DNA from: Lactiplantibacillus songbeiensis
GTDB taxonomy: Bacteria > Bacillota > Bacilli > Lactobacillales > Lactobacillaceae
Assembly: GCF_005405125.1 (NCBI RefSeq)
Contig: NZ_BJDL01000019.1
Coordinates: 1 to 64,000 of the forward strand
DNA length: 64,000 nucleotides
Direction: 5' to 3'
Shown piece after piece: positions 27,036-37,329 of the stretch. Position 1 is the first letter of the stretch, and every line of letters starts with the position of its first letter. Under the pieces are notes generated by a model. It was not told where the DNA came from. It made no database searches and saw only the letters and a program-made list of their open reading frames with translations. Position numbers and translations under genes: made by a program.

Positions 27036-29057
27036 TTAATTTGCAGCATCTTTATTAGTAACCTTTAGATTCTCATCAACCACCGTTCCGTTGCAAACAA
27101 TCCGGTATTGGCCGATTTGTTTACCAGATAACTGGAATGGAATACTTAGGCGCGTATCCCGCGTAATGGTAAGATCGCGATATAGTGACGAAATCAGATG
27201 ACTATCATCTTGAATATACACTTTGACATCGTTTGATTGTGACGTCGCCGTGGTCAAGGTCTGATAAGGGACCGTCGTTTTGACATAAAAGCTCTTCGTC
27301 GGCGTACTACTTGTCGGCCGATTACCCTTGGACATATTGACCGTAATCGTCGCGCCAGCTCGCACCTCAGTCCCACCTTCTGGCGATTGTGAGTACGAGT
27401 AGCCCGCTTTTTGTTCGTCCGAATAGCCCCGTTTAAAGTCAACGTTCAATCGATTACTATGCGCATAGTCCAAAATATCACTACGGCTTTCACCGGTTAA
27501 ATCTTTCAACGTCACTAAGCGACTACCGGAACTCACCGTAAAGGTCACGGTCGTTTTGCTAGGCAAGACTTGACTATTGGCGACGACGTCTTGGCTAATG
27601 ATTTGGCCGGTCGCAATCGACGACGTACTAAACCGTTCTTTGACCGTAAAGCCATCTGCTTCCAGATCACGTTTAACTTCGGCATAAGTCTCATTGACAT
27701 AGTTGCCAAAACTAATTTTTTTCGATCCATTACTGAGTGTCAGATTAATTCGCGACCGTTCTTGCACCGTTGACTGGGCCCCTGGCAAACTTTTAATTAC
27801 ATGGTTTTTGGCCACGCGATTACTTTTGACGCGTTTGACCGTGCCAACTGACAAATGATGCTTAGCTAATAACTTCGCCGCAGATGCCTGCGTCAGGCCT
27901 GAAACACGTGGCACCGTGGTTTCTTTGGGCCGACTGAGTTCTAAGCCAACACCCAAAGCGCCCAACAATAGCAATACAATTGCCCCGATAATCAATAGTT
28001 TACGCCGAAACGGATGGCGTTTGGACCATGAACGTTTGGGTAGTGGCGCCTCATCAGCCGACGTTGGTTCCGGCTCAGTCGGTGTCGTTGCTGCTTGTGA
28101 AGACAACTTAGGCATCGCCTGAGTCGCTTCAGCCTGCCGATGCGCATCAATTGCGGCTGCAATCTGGGCACTCGGCATGATCTTCGTCTCATCATTGCCA
28201 AAGTCTTTAGGTTCAAACCGTTTTTCACCGGTTCGCAGATTAGACAACGTGGTCAAAAGGTCATTAGCCATATCTTCCACCGTGGCATAACGATCCCGCG
28301 GGTCTTTCGCGGTGGCTTGTAACACCACGTTTTCTAACGCTTGCGGAATTTGACTGTCGTAGTCGCGGACCGATGGCATCTCACTTTGAAAGTGCTTTAA
28401 GGCAATTGAGACGGCCGTTTCCCCTTTAAAGGGCACTGACCCGGTCAACATTTCATATAAAATAATGCCCAGTGAATAAATATCAGATTGCTTGGTAGCC
28501 ATGCTACCACGGGCTTGTTCCGGCGATAAATAGTGCACGGACCCTAAGATCGTATTCGTTTGGGTCATCGTATGTTCAGATAAGGCAACAGCAATCCCAA
28601 AGTCCGTAATTTTAGCATTGCCATTTTCATCAATTAAAATGTTTTGCGGTTTTAAATCGCGATGAATAATGTTATGCGCATGCGCCGTGGCGACCGCACT
28701 TAATATTTGTTCCATGATGTCAATGACTTGCTGGAGCGGCAACGGGAAGCGTTCCTTGATGTAATTCTTCAAGTCCATCCCTTTGACGTACTCCATCACC
28801 AAGTACTGCATCCCATTTTCTTCGCCGACATCATATAAACTCACGATGTGCGGGTGGACGAGCTCCGTGGTGGCGAGGGCTTCACGCTGAAACCGCTTGA
28901 TGGTCTTCGGATCATCACGCAAGTCTAGTCGCAGTAGCTTCACCGCCACATCACGGTCCAATATTAAGTCATGCGCCAAGTAAACATTCGCCATACCACC
29001 TTCACCTAAAGACCGGATAATGCGATACCGTCCGCTAAGTGTGTAGTTGGGTGTCAT
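27036..29057 (-). CDS. prkC: PASTA-domain serine/threonine protein kinase PrkC
   Basis: A membrane kinase that senses muropeptides or lipid II and regulates cell wall growth. The cytoplasmic kinase domain (about 11-270) has GEGGMANVYLA, lysine K40, HRDLKPQN, DFGIA and APE-type SPEQARG. A Pro/Thr/Glu-rich linker leads to one membrane segment (about 350-370). Three PASTA-like repeats follow outside, beginning near TTVPRVSGLT, ISFGNYVNET and VTLKDLTGES, then a C-terminal extracellular region of about 90 residues. Its ATG overlaps the prpC stop by four bases. 673 residues. Confidence 0.96.
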   Translation of the reverse strand: MTPNYTLSGRYRIIRSLGEGGMANVYLAHDLILDRDVAVKLLRLDLRDDPKTIKRFQREALATTELVHPHIVSLYDVGEENGMQYLVMEYVKGMDLKNYIKERFPLPLQQVIDIMEQILSAVATAHAHNIIHRDLKPQNILIDENGNAKITDFGIAVALSEHTMTQTNTILGSVHYLSPEQARGSMATKQSDIYSLGIILYEMLTGSVPFKGETAVSIALKHFQSEMPSVRDYDSQIPQALENVVLQATAKDPRDRYATVEDMANDLLTTLSNLRTGEKRFEPKDFGNDETKIMPSAQIAAAIDAHRQAEATQAMPKLSSQAATTPTEPEPTSADEAPLPKRSWSKRHPFRRKLLIIGAIVLLLLGALGVGLELSRPKETTVPRVSGLTQASAAKLLAKHHLSVGTVKRVKSNRVAKNHVIKSLPGAQSTVQERSRINLTLSNGSKKISFGNYVNETYAEVKRDLEADGFTVKERFSTSSIATGQIISQDVVANSQVLPSKTTVTFTVSSGSRLVTLKDLTGESRSDILDYAHSNRLNVDFKRGYSDEQKAGYSYSQSPEGGTEVRAGATITVNMSKGNRPTSSTPTKSFYVKTTVPYQTLTTATSQSNDVKVYIQDDSHLISSLYRDLTITRDTRLSIPFQLSGKQIGQYRIVCNGTVVDENLKVTNKDAAN

Positions 29058-29800
29058 TTACTGGCCACCTCACCATCCACAGCCACAATCAAGGCCGTGA
29101 TATTGTCGTAACCGCCAGCTGAATTCGCCAGTTTAATCAAGGTGGCACACTTGTCAGCAGCTGGTTGATCCGATTGTAAGACTGTTGTTAACTGCTGATC
29201 AGTGACCATGTTTGTTAATCCATCTGAACATAAAAGTAACTGGTCACCCGGAGCCATTTTATACAGATTCGTATCAATATCGGCGTCCGGCGAAATTCCG
29301 AGCGTTCGCGTAATGATATTTTTTTGTGGATGTTGACGCGCTTGCTCAGCGGAGATTTCCCCTCGCTTCACCAGTTCGTTAACTAACGAGTGATCTTCCG
29401 TCAATTGTTGCAACTGACCATCGCGGAATAAATACCCCCGACTGTCGCCAATATTGGCCATCAAGAATTCATCATTAAACATCAAGGCTGCGACCATCGT
29501 CGTCCCCATGCCATTTAAATCTGAAAACTCACGCGCCTTTTCAATAATATGCTGATTTTCATCTTGAACTTCGGCGGCTAACCATTTAACGGCATCCGTT
29601 GGGTCGCTAAAGGTTGTATTTTCAAACCGATAGCCCATGTGTGAGACCGCCATTTCTGACGCCACATCACCACCTTGATGACCACCGATGCCATCCGCAA
29701 CAATGGCAAAATTAATCCCCGCGGTGTTTTTAAAAACCCCGACGTAATCTTCATTTTCTTTGCGTTGTTGGCCGATATCAGACCGGTATGCAAAATCCAC
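29054..29800 (-). CDS. prpC: PP2C-type serine/threonine phosphatase PrpC
   Basis: A metal-dependent phosphatase that opposes PrkC. The 248 residues carry the PP2C motifs KENEDY, VADGIGGHQGGDVAS, GMGTTMV, NIGDSRGYL, TEDHS, LLCSDGLTNMV and GGYDNITAL. The start is GTG, with GGAG upstream. The overlap with prkC (ATGA) keeps kinase and phosphatase output coupled. It lies 20 bases after rsmB. Confidence 0.96.
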   Translation of the reverse strand: MDFAYRSDIGQQRKENEDYVGVFKNTAGINFAIVADGIGGHQGGDVASEMAVSHMGYRFENTTFSDPTDAVKWLAAEVQDENQHIIEKAREFSDLNGMGTTMVAALMFNDEFLMANIGDSRGYLFRDGQLQQLTEDHSLVNELVKRGEISAEQARQHPQKNIITRTLGISPDADIDTNLYKMAPGDQLLLCSDGLTNMVTDQQLTTVLQSDQPAADKCATLIKLANSAGGYDNITALIVAVDGEVASK

Positions 29801-29820
29801 GGTTTATCCACGCTCCACTA

Positions 29821-31164
29821 TTATTTTTTTCGTAAACAAGCAATAAAGAAGCCATCTGACAAGTAGTCATCCGGATAGATCGATAACGTCTTGTCAGTCC
29901 GATCTGCTTTTAACTGATTAGCAGTCGGTGTTTTAACTAGTTCAAAGTCTGGGTGATCAGCTAAGAAAGCTTTAACCACCTGTTGGTTTTCTTGTTCGAG
30001 AATGGTACAAGTGCTATACGTCATGATACCACCTTTTTTCAAGGTTGGGGCCACAGCCGTTAAAATTGATAATTGGACTTTTTGTAAGTTCAAACTATCT
30101 TGTAACGACTTCTCGTACCGAATTTCTGGTTTCCGGCGAATTAGGCCTAAACCAGAACAAGGTGCATCGACCAAGATCTTGTCAAAGTGGGCTTCGCCAA
30201 ACTCAGCTTCGGCCTTGCGGGCATCCAATTCGGTGGCGGCAACCCGATCAGCGACGTTCATACGGGCCGCATTCTTACCGATCAGTCGAACCTTGGGCGC
30301 ATGAATATCTAAGGCAACCACTTGACCACCCTGATCAACATCTAAATTAGCCGCAATTTGGGTCGTCTTCCCACCAGGGGCAGCACAAGCATCCAAGACC
30401 AAGTCATTTGGTTGAACATTCAAGGCCGGCACCACCAATTGCGCACTTTCGTCTTGAATCGTAAACATTCCATACTTCATGGCACTGGTATTGATGGCTT
30501 GACCTTCATTAACAATAATCCCCACTGGTGAAACTTGACTAGCTTCAACGTCTAAGCCTTCGTCAGTCAATACGGTCGTCACGCCAGCAACATCGGTCAT
30601 GGCCGTATTGACCCGCAATGATTGTTTAGCCGGTTGATTCAAGGACGCAATCAATTGTTGCATCTTGTCGGCCCCTAATTGGCGCCGTAATTCTTCGATC
30701 AACCAGATTGGCATACTATAGGTGATGCTTAGCCGTTCATCAGGATTTTCGATGGCACTAAAGTCGGGCAAACCACGCCGATCCATTTCGTGTAAGACCC
30801 CGGTCACAAACCGACGAATCCCAGGATGGCCTTTCACCTTCGCGATTTCAATCGTTTCATTGAAGACAGCGCGCTTAGGAATCTTATCCAAATATTGCCA
30901 TTGGTAGAGTGCACTCAAAAGTAATTCATGCACCCAGGGATCGAGTTGATGTGGATGGCGTACAAACGGCTTTAACCAGTATTCCAAGGTCAAGCGATGT
31001 TGAATCACCCCGTAGACCATGTTCGTTAATAAGTTAATATCCCGTCGATCCATGGAATGTTGATTAATTAATTGATTTAATTGTAGATTTGAATACGCAC
31101 CGTCTTTGATCTTTGCTAACGCTGAAACCGCTAACCAACGGGCACTATTGCCGACTTCACTCAT
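29821..31164 (-). CDS. rsmB: 16S rRNA (cytosine967-C5)-methyltransferase RsmB
   Basis: A SAM-dependent m5C methyltransferase. The N-terminal NusB-like RNA-binding domain occupies about 1-130. The catalytic domain has the SAM motif DACAAPGGKTTQIA, the PC motif VDAPCSGLGLIRRKPEIR and the TC nucleophile in YSTCTILEQEN. 447 residues. Its ATG overlaps the fmt stop by four bases. Order fmt-rsmB-prpC-prkC, as in Bacillus. Confidence 0.96.
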   Translation of the reverse strand: MSEVGNSARWLAVSALAKIKDGAYSNLQLNQLINQHSMDRRDINLLTNMVYGVIQHRLTLEYWLKPFVRHPHQLDPWVHELLLSALYQWQYLDKIPKRAVFNETIEIAKVKGHPGIRRFVTGVLHEMDRRGLPDFSAIENPDERLSITYSMPIWLIEELRRQLGADKMQQLIASLNQPAKQSLRVNTAMTDVAGVTTVLTDEGLDVEASQVSPVGIIVNEGQAINTSAMKYGMFTIQDESAQLVVPALNVQPNDLVLDACAAPGGKTTQIAANLDVDQGGQVVALDIHAPKVRLIGKNAARMNVADRVAATELDARKAEAEFGEAHFDKILVDAPCSGLGLIRRKPEIRYEKSLQDSLNLQKVQLSILTAVAPTLKKGGIMTYSTCTILEQENQQVVKAFLADHPDFELVKTPTANQLKADRTDKTLSIYPDDYLSDGFFIACLRKK

Positions 31165-32111
31165 TTTGTAATTACCTGCTCTCCAGTATTAAATTTATCC
31201 ACGGCACCATTTAAAAAGGCCGTGATGGTCATCTTAGGTTTCCCAGCTGGCTGCAATTCCTGCACTGACAGCGCGGTCTGATGAGCCGCCGCAATCACTA
31301 ATTCATGCTTGGTCTTGCGGACAACTTGACCAGGCGCTTGCGTCACCGTTTCAGTTAACGGGGTGACTTGCCAGAACTTAGTCCGCTTACCATCTAGCAT
31401 CGCATAGGCAATTGGGGCTGGCCGTAACCCGCGAACTTGGTCATCAATCTGGGCAGCTGTCTGGTTAAAGAAGTCCAATTGTTCTTGTTCCGGCTTGATA
31501 GTTGGCGCAAACGTCACTTGGTCTTCCGCTTGTGGTGTAGCTTCAATCTCGCCAGCAATCAATTTAGGTAACGTTTCGAGCAATAAATCACGGCCGACGA
31601 GACTCAACTTGTCAAACATCGTACCTGTATCATCGTTAGCTTCGATTGGAATCGCTTGTTGCGCCAACATATCACCAGCATCCATCTTTTTGACCATATA
31701 AATGATCGTAATCCCGGTTTCGGCTTCGCCATTCATGATTGAGTACTGAACTGGCGCGCCACCCCGATATTTCGGTAATAATGAGCCATGTACGTTAACG
31801 GCCCCAATCTTAGCAGCTTTCAGTAACTTGGTTGGTAAGAATTGACCAAAGGCGGCCGTCACGATTAGATCCGGCTGCAAGTCGATGATTTGTTGCATTT
31901 CCGGACTGCCACCGATTTTTTCCGGCTGCAAGACCGTAATGTCATGCGCAACCGCCACTTGTTTGACTGGTGAAGCGGTTAAGATATGTTTTCGACCGAC
32001 TTTGCGGTCTGGTTGGGTTACAACGGCTTTTACGTCGTACCCGGTTTCAATTAAACTCGTTAAAATAGGCGCCGCAAATGCGGGCGTACCCATAAAGACA
32101 ATGGATGTCAA
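31161..32111 (-). CDS. fmt: methionyl-tRNA formyltransferase
   Basis: Formylates initiator Met-tRNA using 10-formyl-THF. N-terminal IVFMGTPAFAAPIL, the catalytic NVHGSLLPKYRGGAPVQY and DAGDMLAQ are visible, with the C-terminal tRNA-binding domain from about 205. The frame is open to 32126, but the ribosome site GGAGG lies inside that stretch, so the TTG at 32111 is the start (316 residues). It lies 15 bases after priA. Confidence 0.96.
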   Translation of the reverse strand: MTSIVFMGTPAFAAPILTSLIETGYDVKAVVTQPDRKVGRKHILTASPVKQVAVAHDITVLQPEKIGGSPEMQQIIDLQPDLIVTAAFGQFLPTKLLKAAKIGAVNVHGSLLPKYRGGAPVQYSIMNGEAETGITIIYMVKKMDAGDMLAQQAIPIEANDDTGTMFDKLSLVGRDLLLETLPKLIAGEIEATPQAEDQVTFAPTIKPEQEQLDFFNQTAAQIDDQVRGLRPAPIAYAMLDGKRTKFWQVTPLTETVTQAPGQVVRKTKHELVIAAAHQTALSVQELQPAGKPKMTITAFLNGAVDKFNTGEQVITK

Positions 32112-32126
32112 TTTGATTTCCTCCAA

Positions 32127-34550
32127 TTACATAAAATGCAAGGGTTCGACGTCAATCGCAATTTGCAACCCTTGTCGTTGTTGGACCTGGGTCTCGTGCA
32201 ATAGCGTGGTTAACGTCGCGGCCAGATTCGGCTCGCGCTTGTATTTAATGACGATTTGATAGTAGTAGCGGCGATTAACCCGCGCAATCGGCTTCGGTGT
32301 TGGACCCAAGATTTGCGTTGATGGGGTTAATTGCGGTTTAAGCCACTGTAATAACTGGTACATACGTTTAGCGGCGACGGCTTCATCTAAGTCGCTCGCA
32401 GTAATTTGAACCGTAAAATAGTATGGCGGATAGCCGCCTTGATGACGCATCCGCATCTCATACTTAAAGAAACCTTCATAATCATGGTGCTGGGCAAACC
32501 GAATCGCATAGTGGTCTGGGTTAAAGGTCTGAATATAGACATGGCCGCTCTTTTCAGCTCGGCCAGCCCGACCACTAACTTGTGTTAACAGTTGAAAGGT
32601 GCGCTCGCTAGCCCGAAAGTCAGGCAACCCCAAGGCCGTATCGGCGTTCAAGACCCCCACTAAGGTCACATTAGGAAAGTCCAACCCTTTAGCAATCATC
32701 TGCGTACCGATTAGAATATCAGCTTCACCACTGCCAAATTGTGACAATAAGCGGGCATGAGCGCCCTTCTTACGGGTTGTATCATTATCCATCCGAATAA
32801 TCCGAGCATCCGGTAACAAATCCCGCAACTCTTCTTCGACTTTTTCCGTCCCAGTACCATAGTAACGGATCTGGTGACTGTGACAGTTCGGACAAATCCG
32901 CGGAATTGCTTCTTCATGGCCACAATAATGGCACTTCATCGTATGTGTATCCATATGCAAGGTCAGCGAAATATCACAGTTGGGACATTTCAAGACAAAC
33001 CCGCAATCCCGACACAGTACAAAAGACGAATAACCACGCCGATTCAGCATTAAAACACTCTGTTCGTGGCGATCCAACCGATCTTGTAACGCCACTAATA
33101 GTGCTTGGGAAAAGTTACTCTCAGCGTGCTTTTGCAGCTCGGTCTTCATATCAATAATGGAGACTTTTGGTAATGGCCGTTGATTGACCCGATCAGCCAA
33201 CAGTAACCGCTGATACACGCCCTTTTCTGCTCGTGCCCGAGTCTCTAATGACGGCGTCGCTGAGCCTAAAACGACCGGGCAATCATGATACTGACTGCGC
33301 CACAAAGCTACTTGCCGGGCATGATACCGTGGCGCATCGTCTTGTTTATAACTACTTTCATGTTCTTCATCCATAATAATCAAGCCCAGATTAGTTAAGG
33401 GGGCAAAGACCGCTGACCGCGCGCCAACGACCACTTGGGCTTCCTGACGCTTGATACGGCGCCATTCGTCATACTTCTCACCACTAGACAAGCCACTGTG
33501 CAGGACTGCTACGGCTTTACCGAACCGGCCTTTGACCCGTTGGACCATCTGTGGTGTCAGCGAGATTTCTGGTACCAGCATCAGCGCCGTCTTACCTTGA
33601 GCCAATGCTGCCGCAATCGACTGTAAGTAAACCTCAGTCTTCCCGCTACCAGTGACCCCTTCAAGTAAAAAGGTGGTCTTGGCGGACTTTTGAACGGCAG
33701 CCACAATCTGATCCACAGCGACTTGTTGTTCATCATTAAGCTTCAGTGACTTGGTCGCCTTAATATCAGCGGTCGCATACGGATCACGATAAACTTCGAT
33801 TGGCGTCTTTTTCAGCCACCCTTTTTGTTCACCCGTCCGAATAACAGCTTCACTGACACCAAATTGATCACTGAACTTTTTTTGCGCCAACGTTTCACCG
33901 TTAAGCGTCTGCAACCCTTTTAATAAAGCCACTTGCTTCGCAGCACCAGCCCGGACCGTCTTTTCAGCTTCAACTAACTCGGCTTGATCCAAGACGGCCG
34001 TGATGCCAACCACCGTTTTATGCCGGGCTTGATTTTTAACTTGAAAATAAACTTCTACGGCCCCGGCAGCCTGCAAACGTAACAAGTCACTCACTTGTGC
34101 GGGTGTCGTGGCCACGTCATCAAACGGGACACTCGATTGACCATGAAAAATCGTCGTTTGAATGTCCGCGGGCGTGGTCGCCGTCGTTCTTAATAGTTTC
34201 ACATACTTGGCACGCATCACGGCTGGTAGCATCGTCTGCGCACAGGTAATTTGAAATGAAAAAGTACTATCAGCTAACCATTTGGACAGTGCTAACGCTT
34301 CAGGATTCAAGACTGGTGCTAGGTCGACCACGGTATCGATGGCCTTTAGCTCACCATCATAGGCCGTTTCATCGGCATCATTACAAGCCAAGACGAACCC
34401 TTGAACACGGCGTTTACCACGGCCAAATGGCACCACTACCCGCATTCCGGGCTGGACTTGTGAGCGCCAAGCCGCTGGAATACGATAACTATACGGTCGA
34501 TTGGTTTGCATCGTTGGCACATCGACCAAAACTTGTGCAATTTGTGCCAC
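32127..34550 (-). CDS. priA: primosomal protein PriA (replication restart helicase)
   Basis: A 3'-5' helicase that reloads the replisome at stalled forks. An N-terminal DNA-binding region (1-200) is followed by helicase motifs LLEGVTGSGKTEVYL, MDEEHESSYKQ and GSATPSLET. A zinc module of paired cysteines runs from CRDCGFVLKCPNC to CPNC, then GTGTEKVEEEL and QVSGRAGR. The GTG at 34550 has GAGGA eight bases upstream and is preferred over a TTG at 34556. 807 residues. coaBC lies upstream. Confidence 0.95.
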   Translation of the reverse strand: MAQIAQVLVDVPTMQTNRPYSYRIPAAWRSQVQPGMRVVVPFGRGKRRVQGFVLACNDADETAYDGELKAIDTVVDLAPVLNPEALALSKWLADSTFSFQITCAQTMLPAVMRAKYVKLLRTTATTPADIQTTIFHGQSSVPFDDVATTPAQVSDLLRLQAAGAVEVYFQVKNQARHKTVVGITAVLDQAELVEAEKTVRAGAAKQVALLKGLQTLNGETLAQKKFSDQFGVSEAVIRTGEQKGWLKKTPIEVYRDPYATADIKATKSLKLNDEQQVAVDQIVAAVQKSAKTTFLLEGVTGSGKTEVYLQSIAAALAQGKTALMLVPEISLTPQMVQRVKGRFGKAVAVLHSGLSSGEKYDEWRRIKRQEAQVVVGARSAVFAPLTNLGLIIMDEEHESSYKQDDAPRYHARQVALWRSQYHDCPVVLGSATPSLETRARAEKGVYQRLLLADRVNQRPLPKVSIIDMKTELQKHAESNFSQALLVALQDRLDRHEQSVLMLNRRGYSSFVLCRDCGFVLKCPNCDISLTLHMDTHTMKCHYCGHEEAIPRICPNCHSHQIRYYGTGTEKVEEELRDLLPDARIIRMDNDTTRKKGAHARLLSQFGSGEADILIGTQMIAKGLDFPNVTLVGVLNADTALGLPDFRASERTFQLLTQVSGRAGRAEKSGHVYIQTFNPDHYAIRFAQHHDYEGFFKYEMRMRHQGGYPPYYFTVQITASDLDEAVAAKRMYQLLQWLKPQLTPSTQILGPTPKPIARVNRRYYYQIVIKYKREPNLAATLTTLLHETQVQQRQGLQIAIDVEPLHFM

Positions 34551-34581
34551 CGTCAACTTCCTCTCTTAACCCCACATTGAT

Positions 34582-35796
34582 CTAGGCACCGCGATTAATC
34601 GCCGCGGTCAAGACACTGTGGGCAATCTCAGTTTTCGATAATAAATTGGTCGTCACCGGCGTACTGTTCGGCGTTAATAAGGTGACCTGATTGGTATCCC
34701 CATTAAAGCCCACGCCCGGTTGCGACACATCGTTAGCAACTAACATATCCAGTTTCTTTTCAGCCAATTTCTTTTCGGCATTCGCTAATAAATGTTGGGT
34801 TTCAGCCGCAAAGCCGACCACAAATTGATGCGTTTTTTGGGTCGCTAGCAATTTTAAAATATCCGATGTTTCCGTTAATTCTAACGTCAAACCAGTTTGA
34901 CCAGGTTGTTTCTTAATTTTTTGATCCACCGCTTGGACGGGTCGATAATCTGAAACCGCCGCGGCCATAACTAATAAGTCGGTAGCCGCAAATTTTGCCG
35001 TCACCTGGGTTAACAGTTCTTCCGCTGATAAGACTTCAATATATTTTACCCCGGATGGCCGCGTTAAAGCTGTTGGTGTACTGATCAAGGTCACGGTGGC
35101 CCCTAATTCACGAGCCGCCGTCGCAATCGCGTAGCCCATCTTACCGGAAGACCGGTTAGAAATATAGCGCACGGGATCGATCATCTCACGCGTCCCACCC
35201 GCAGTAACTAAAACTTTTTTGCCATGTAGCGGCAAATCCGTTTGCTGGTCGATTAAGATTTGGGTCATCCAATCAACGATCTCAGTCGGTTCTGGCATCC
35301 GCCCACGGCCAACATAACCTTCTGCTAACATTCCGGTAGCCGGTGTCAATACACGTAACCCATCGGCTTGTAACTGGGCTAAGTTGCGTTGGGTCGCTGG
35401 ATTGGCATACATATGTGAGTTCATCGCTGGCACCACGAATTTGGGTGCCGTAGTAGCCAGAATCGTTGTCGTGGCCGCATCGTCGGCAATCCCGTTAGCG
35501 ACTTTGGCGATCAAATTAGCCGTGGCCGGTACCATAATCATTAAGTCCGTCCAGTCGGCTAAAGCAACATGCCCGACATGCTTAGGATCTTGCATGGTAA
35601 ACTCATCGCTAAACACCGGTTGTTGCGTTAACGTTTGAAAGGTCAACGGCGTCACAAATTCAGTCGCATTTGCTGTCATCGCTACCCGCACTGTGGCACC
35701 TTGTTTCATCAATTGCCGAACTAAATAAATGGCTTTATAACTCGCAATCCCACCACTCACAACCACTGTCACATGTTGATCTTGCCAAATACTCAC
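34582..35796 (-). CDS. coaBC: bifunctional phosphopantothenoylcysteine decarboxylase/phosphopantothenate-cysteine ligase CoaBC
   Basis: Catalyses two coenzyme A steps. The N-terminal flavoprotein decarboxylase (CoaC, 1-190) has the VVVSGGIASYKAIYLVRQL start, catalytic histidine region DPKHVGHV and PAMNSHMY. The C-terminal CTP-dependent ligase (CoaB, from about 195) has VTAGGTREMIDPVRYISNRSSG. A GTG at 35805 touches the ribosome site, so the GTG at 35796 is taken (404 residues). Confidence 0.95.
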   Translation of the reverse strand: MSIWQDQHVTVVVSGGIASYKAIYLVRQLMKQGATVRVAMTANATEFVTPLTFQTLTQQPVFSDEFTMQDPKHVGHVALADWTDLMIMVPATANLIAKVANGIADDAATTTILATTAPKFVVPAMNSHMYANPATQRNLAQLQADGLRVLTPATGMLAEGYVGRGRMPEPTEIVDWMTQILIDQQTDLPLHGKKVLVTAGGTREMIDPVRYISNRSSGKMGYAIATAARELGATVTLISTPTALTRPSGVKYIEVLSAEELLTQVTAKFAATDLLVMAAAVSDYRPVQAVDQKIKKQPGQTGLTLELTETSDILKLLATQKTHQFVVGFAAETQHLLANAEKKLAEKKLDMLVANDVSQPGVGFNGDTNQVTLLTPNSTPVTTNLLSKTEIAHSVLTAAINRGA

Positions 35797-35805
35797 ACCA
35801 ATCAC

Positions 35806-36320
35806 ACCCTTTTTCAGTCATGTTTAGACGACTGATAATTTTTTTTTTTTGTTTTGCCACTCTGGTCGGCCCAGAATCAGCTGGAACACGGTGGCCACGT
35901 TTTCGAGCCATAGTGCAGTCTCGAAAGTCGGGCTTTATCTAAGTTGAAAACCACGACTAAGATAAACGCCACCACTAAGCCAATTTGGGACCTCCCGACG
36001 TTAATTAACAGGTATTAATAAACTTAATGATTAGCTATTTTTAACTCAGTAGTTTATCCGAGAGATTAGTTCCTAAAATGCTCAGCCGTAGCGTTCCAGT
36101 ATCTTAGAAAACAACTGGTAGACGACAAATTTAATTAATACCAATCGTACCTATATATAACTGTATGACAACCCATTCAAACATCATTAATTAACTACCA
36201 GTTAACTAGCTGAGCCGACTGGAGCGACAATAACAACACTTATGAATAATTTTTAAACACGCGTATGTTAATTGTATCAAGAATCAACAGTCACGTGAAG
36301 CGTCAAGACCGATGACAGAA
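35806..36320. other. gene-free region between coaBC and rpoZ
   Basis: About 515 bases without a credible gene. It contains structured repeat copy C at 35862-36002. A second weakly palindromic stretch, about 36061-36235, has inverted arms AACTGGTAG/CTACCAGTT and the TTAGTTCCTAAAAYGCT string also found in repeat D1. An 11-base T run precedes copy C. Confidence 0.6.
35862..36002 (+). repeat. structured repeat, copy C
   Basis: Third copy of the branched repeat. The closing stem is GGTGGC (35890-35895) with GCCACC (35968-35973). Hairpin 1 is TTTCGAG (35901-35907) with CTCGAAA (35920-35926). Hairpin 2 is TTTATCT (35934-35940) with AGATAAA (35960-35966). Its left flank carries the reverse complement of the D2 hairpin core, so the two repeat types share modules. 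Confidence 0.8.
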
Positions 36321-36353
36321 AAAAAGCGCCAAGGCACACGGCCTCGACGCTCT
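36319..36353 (-). terminator. terminator of gmk-rpoZ
   Basis: On the minus strand AGCGTCGAGGCC pairs with GCCTTGGCGCT around GTGT, followed by seven T. Confidence 0.85.
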
Positions 36354-36361
36354 TGGTCATC

Positions 36362-36574
36362 CTAGTCTTTATCGGTTTCGTCCGGGTCAATCATTAAGTC
36401 GCCCGCAGCGATTTCTTCCAAAGCCCGACCAATCGTCTTAACAGACTTGTATTCACTTAACATGGGAGCCGCGCCAGCGTCCAATTCATGGGCACGCTTG
36501 CTAGCTAACATGATCAATGAGTAACGAGAATTAACTTGCTTTAATAAATCATCAACTGATGGATATAAGATCAA
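36362..36574 (-). CDS. rpoZ: RNA polymerase omega subunit
   Basis: A 70-residue omega subunit that helps fold and assemble beta'. The family pattern [28 protein letters not shown] and [14 protein letters not shown] is clear. Its start overlaps the end of gmk by four bases, the usual gmk-rpoZ pair in Firmicutes. Confidence 0.96.
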   Translation of the reverse strand: MILYPSVDDLLKQVNSRYSLIMLASKRAHELDAGAAPMLSEYKSVKTIGRALEEIAAGDLMIDPDETDKD

Positions 36575-37191
36575 GATTCTGCATCTCCTAACATTTCTTC
36601 ATACTCTGGCATCACTCGTTTGACACTGAAACGTTCACTGCGAATAATCGCTTTGATCCGTTCAGCAGCCAAAGGAACTTCATCATTTACCACCGCGTAA
36701 TCATAGTTACGCATCATCTTAATTTCACCAACCGCTTTGGCCATTCGCTTATTGATAACGGCCATATCATCAGTCCCACGACCAATAATGCGGTGCTTTA
36801 ATTCCATGAGGTCTGGAGGCGTTAAGAAGATAAAGACCCCGTCCGGCATCTTTTCACGCACTTGCATCGCACCGTTAACTTCGATTTCTAAGAAAACGTC
36901 TTTGCCAGCTGCTAAAGACTGCTTAATATATTTTAAGGGCGTTCCGTAGTAGTTGTCAACATACTTGGCGTATTCCAGCATACCGCCACTCTTGATTTCA
37001 TCCTCAAATTCATCTTTGGAGACAAAATAGTAGTCCTTTCCATCAACTTCACCCGGCCGCATGTGCCGCGTTGTCATCGAGACTGAATATTGAAAATCAT
37101 TATCATCTGAGTCAAAAATTTCCTTCCGGACGGTACCTTTACCGACACCAGAGGGACCTGATAAGACGATTAACATGCCTTGTTTCGCCAT
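36571..37191 (-). CDS. gmk: guanylate kinase
   Basis: Phosphorylates GMP to GDP with ATP, a step also tied to (p)ppGpp metabolism. The 206 residues have the P-loop [37 protein letters not shown] and [11 protein letters not shown]. It is the first gene of the minus-strand run leading to thiN. The repeat-bearing gap between rpoZ and coaBC, with a terminator, probably splits that run. Confidence 0.97.
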   Translation of the reverse strand: MAKQGMLIVLSGPSGVGKGTVRKEIFDSDDNDFQYSVSMTTRHMRPGEVDGKDYYFVSKDEFEDEIKSGGMLEYAKYVDNYYGTPLKYIKQSLAAGKDVFLEIEVNGAMQVREKMPDGVFIFLTPPDLMELKHRIIGRGTDDMAVINKRMAKAVGEIKMMRNYDYAVVNDEVPLAAERIKAIIRSERFSVKRVMPEYEEMLGDAES

Positions 37192-37329
37192 AATCGCAAA
37201 TTCCCCTTATTAAATATGTTTTAAAGATTATTTTGCACTTTTTACCGCGTAATTGCAAGTGTTATTAGGCCTGCCACCATTTTTCGCTATGCTGACGAAA
37301 AACTTTTAGTCGAAAACGGAAAATATTGC

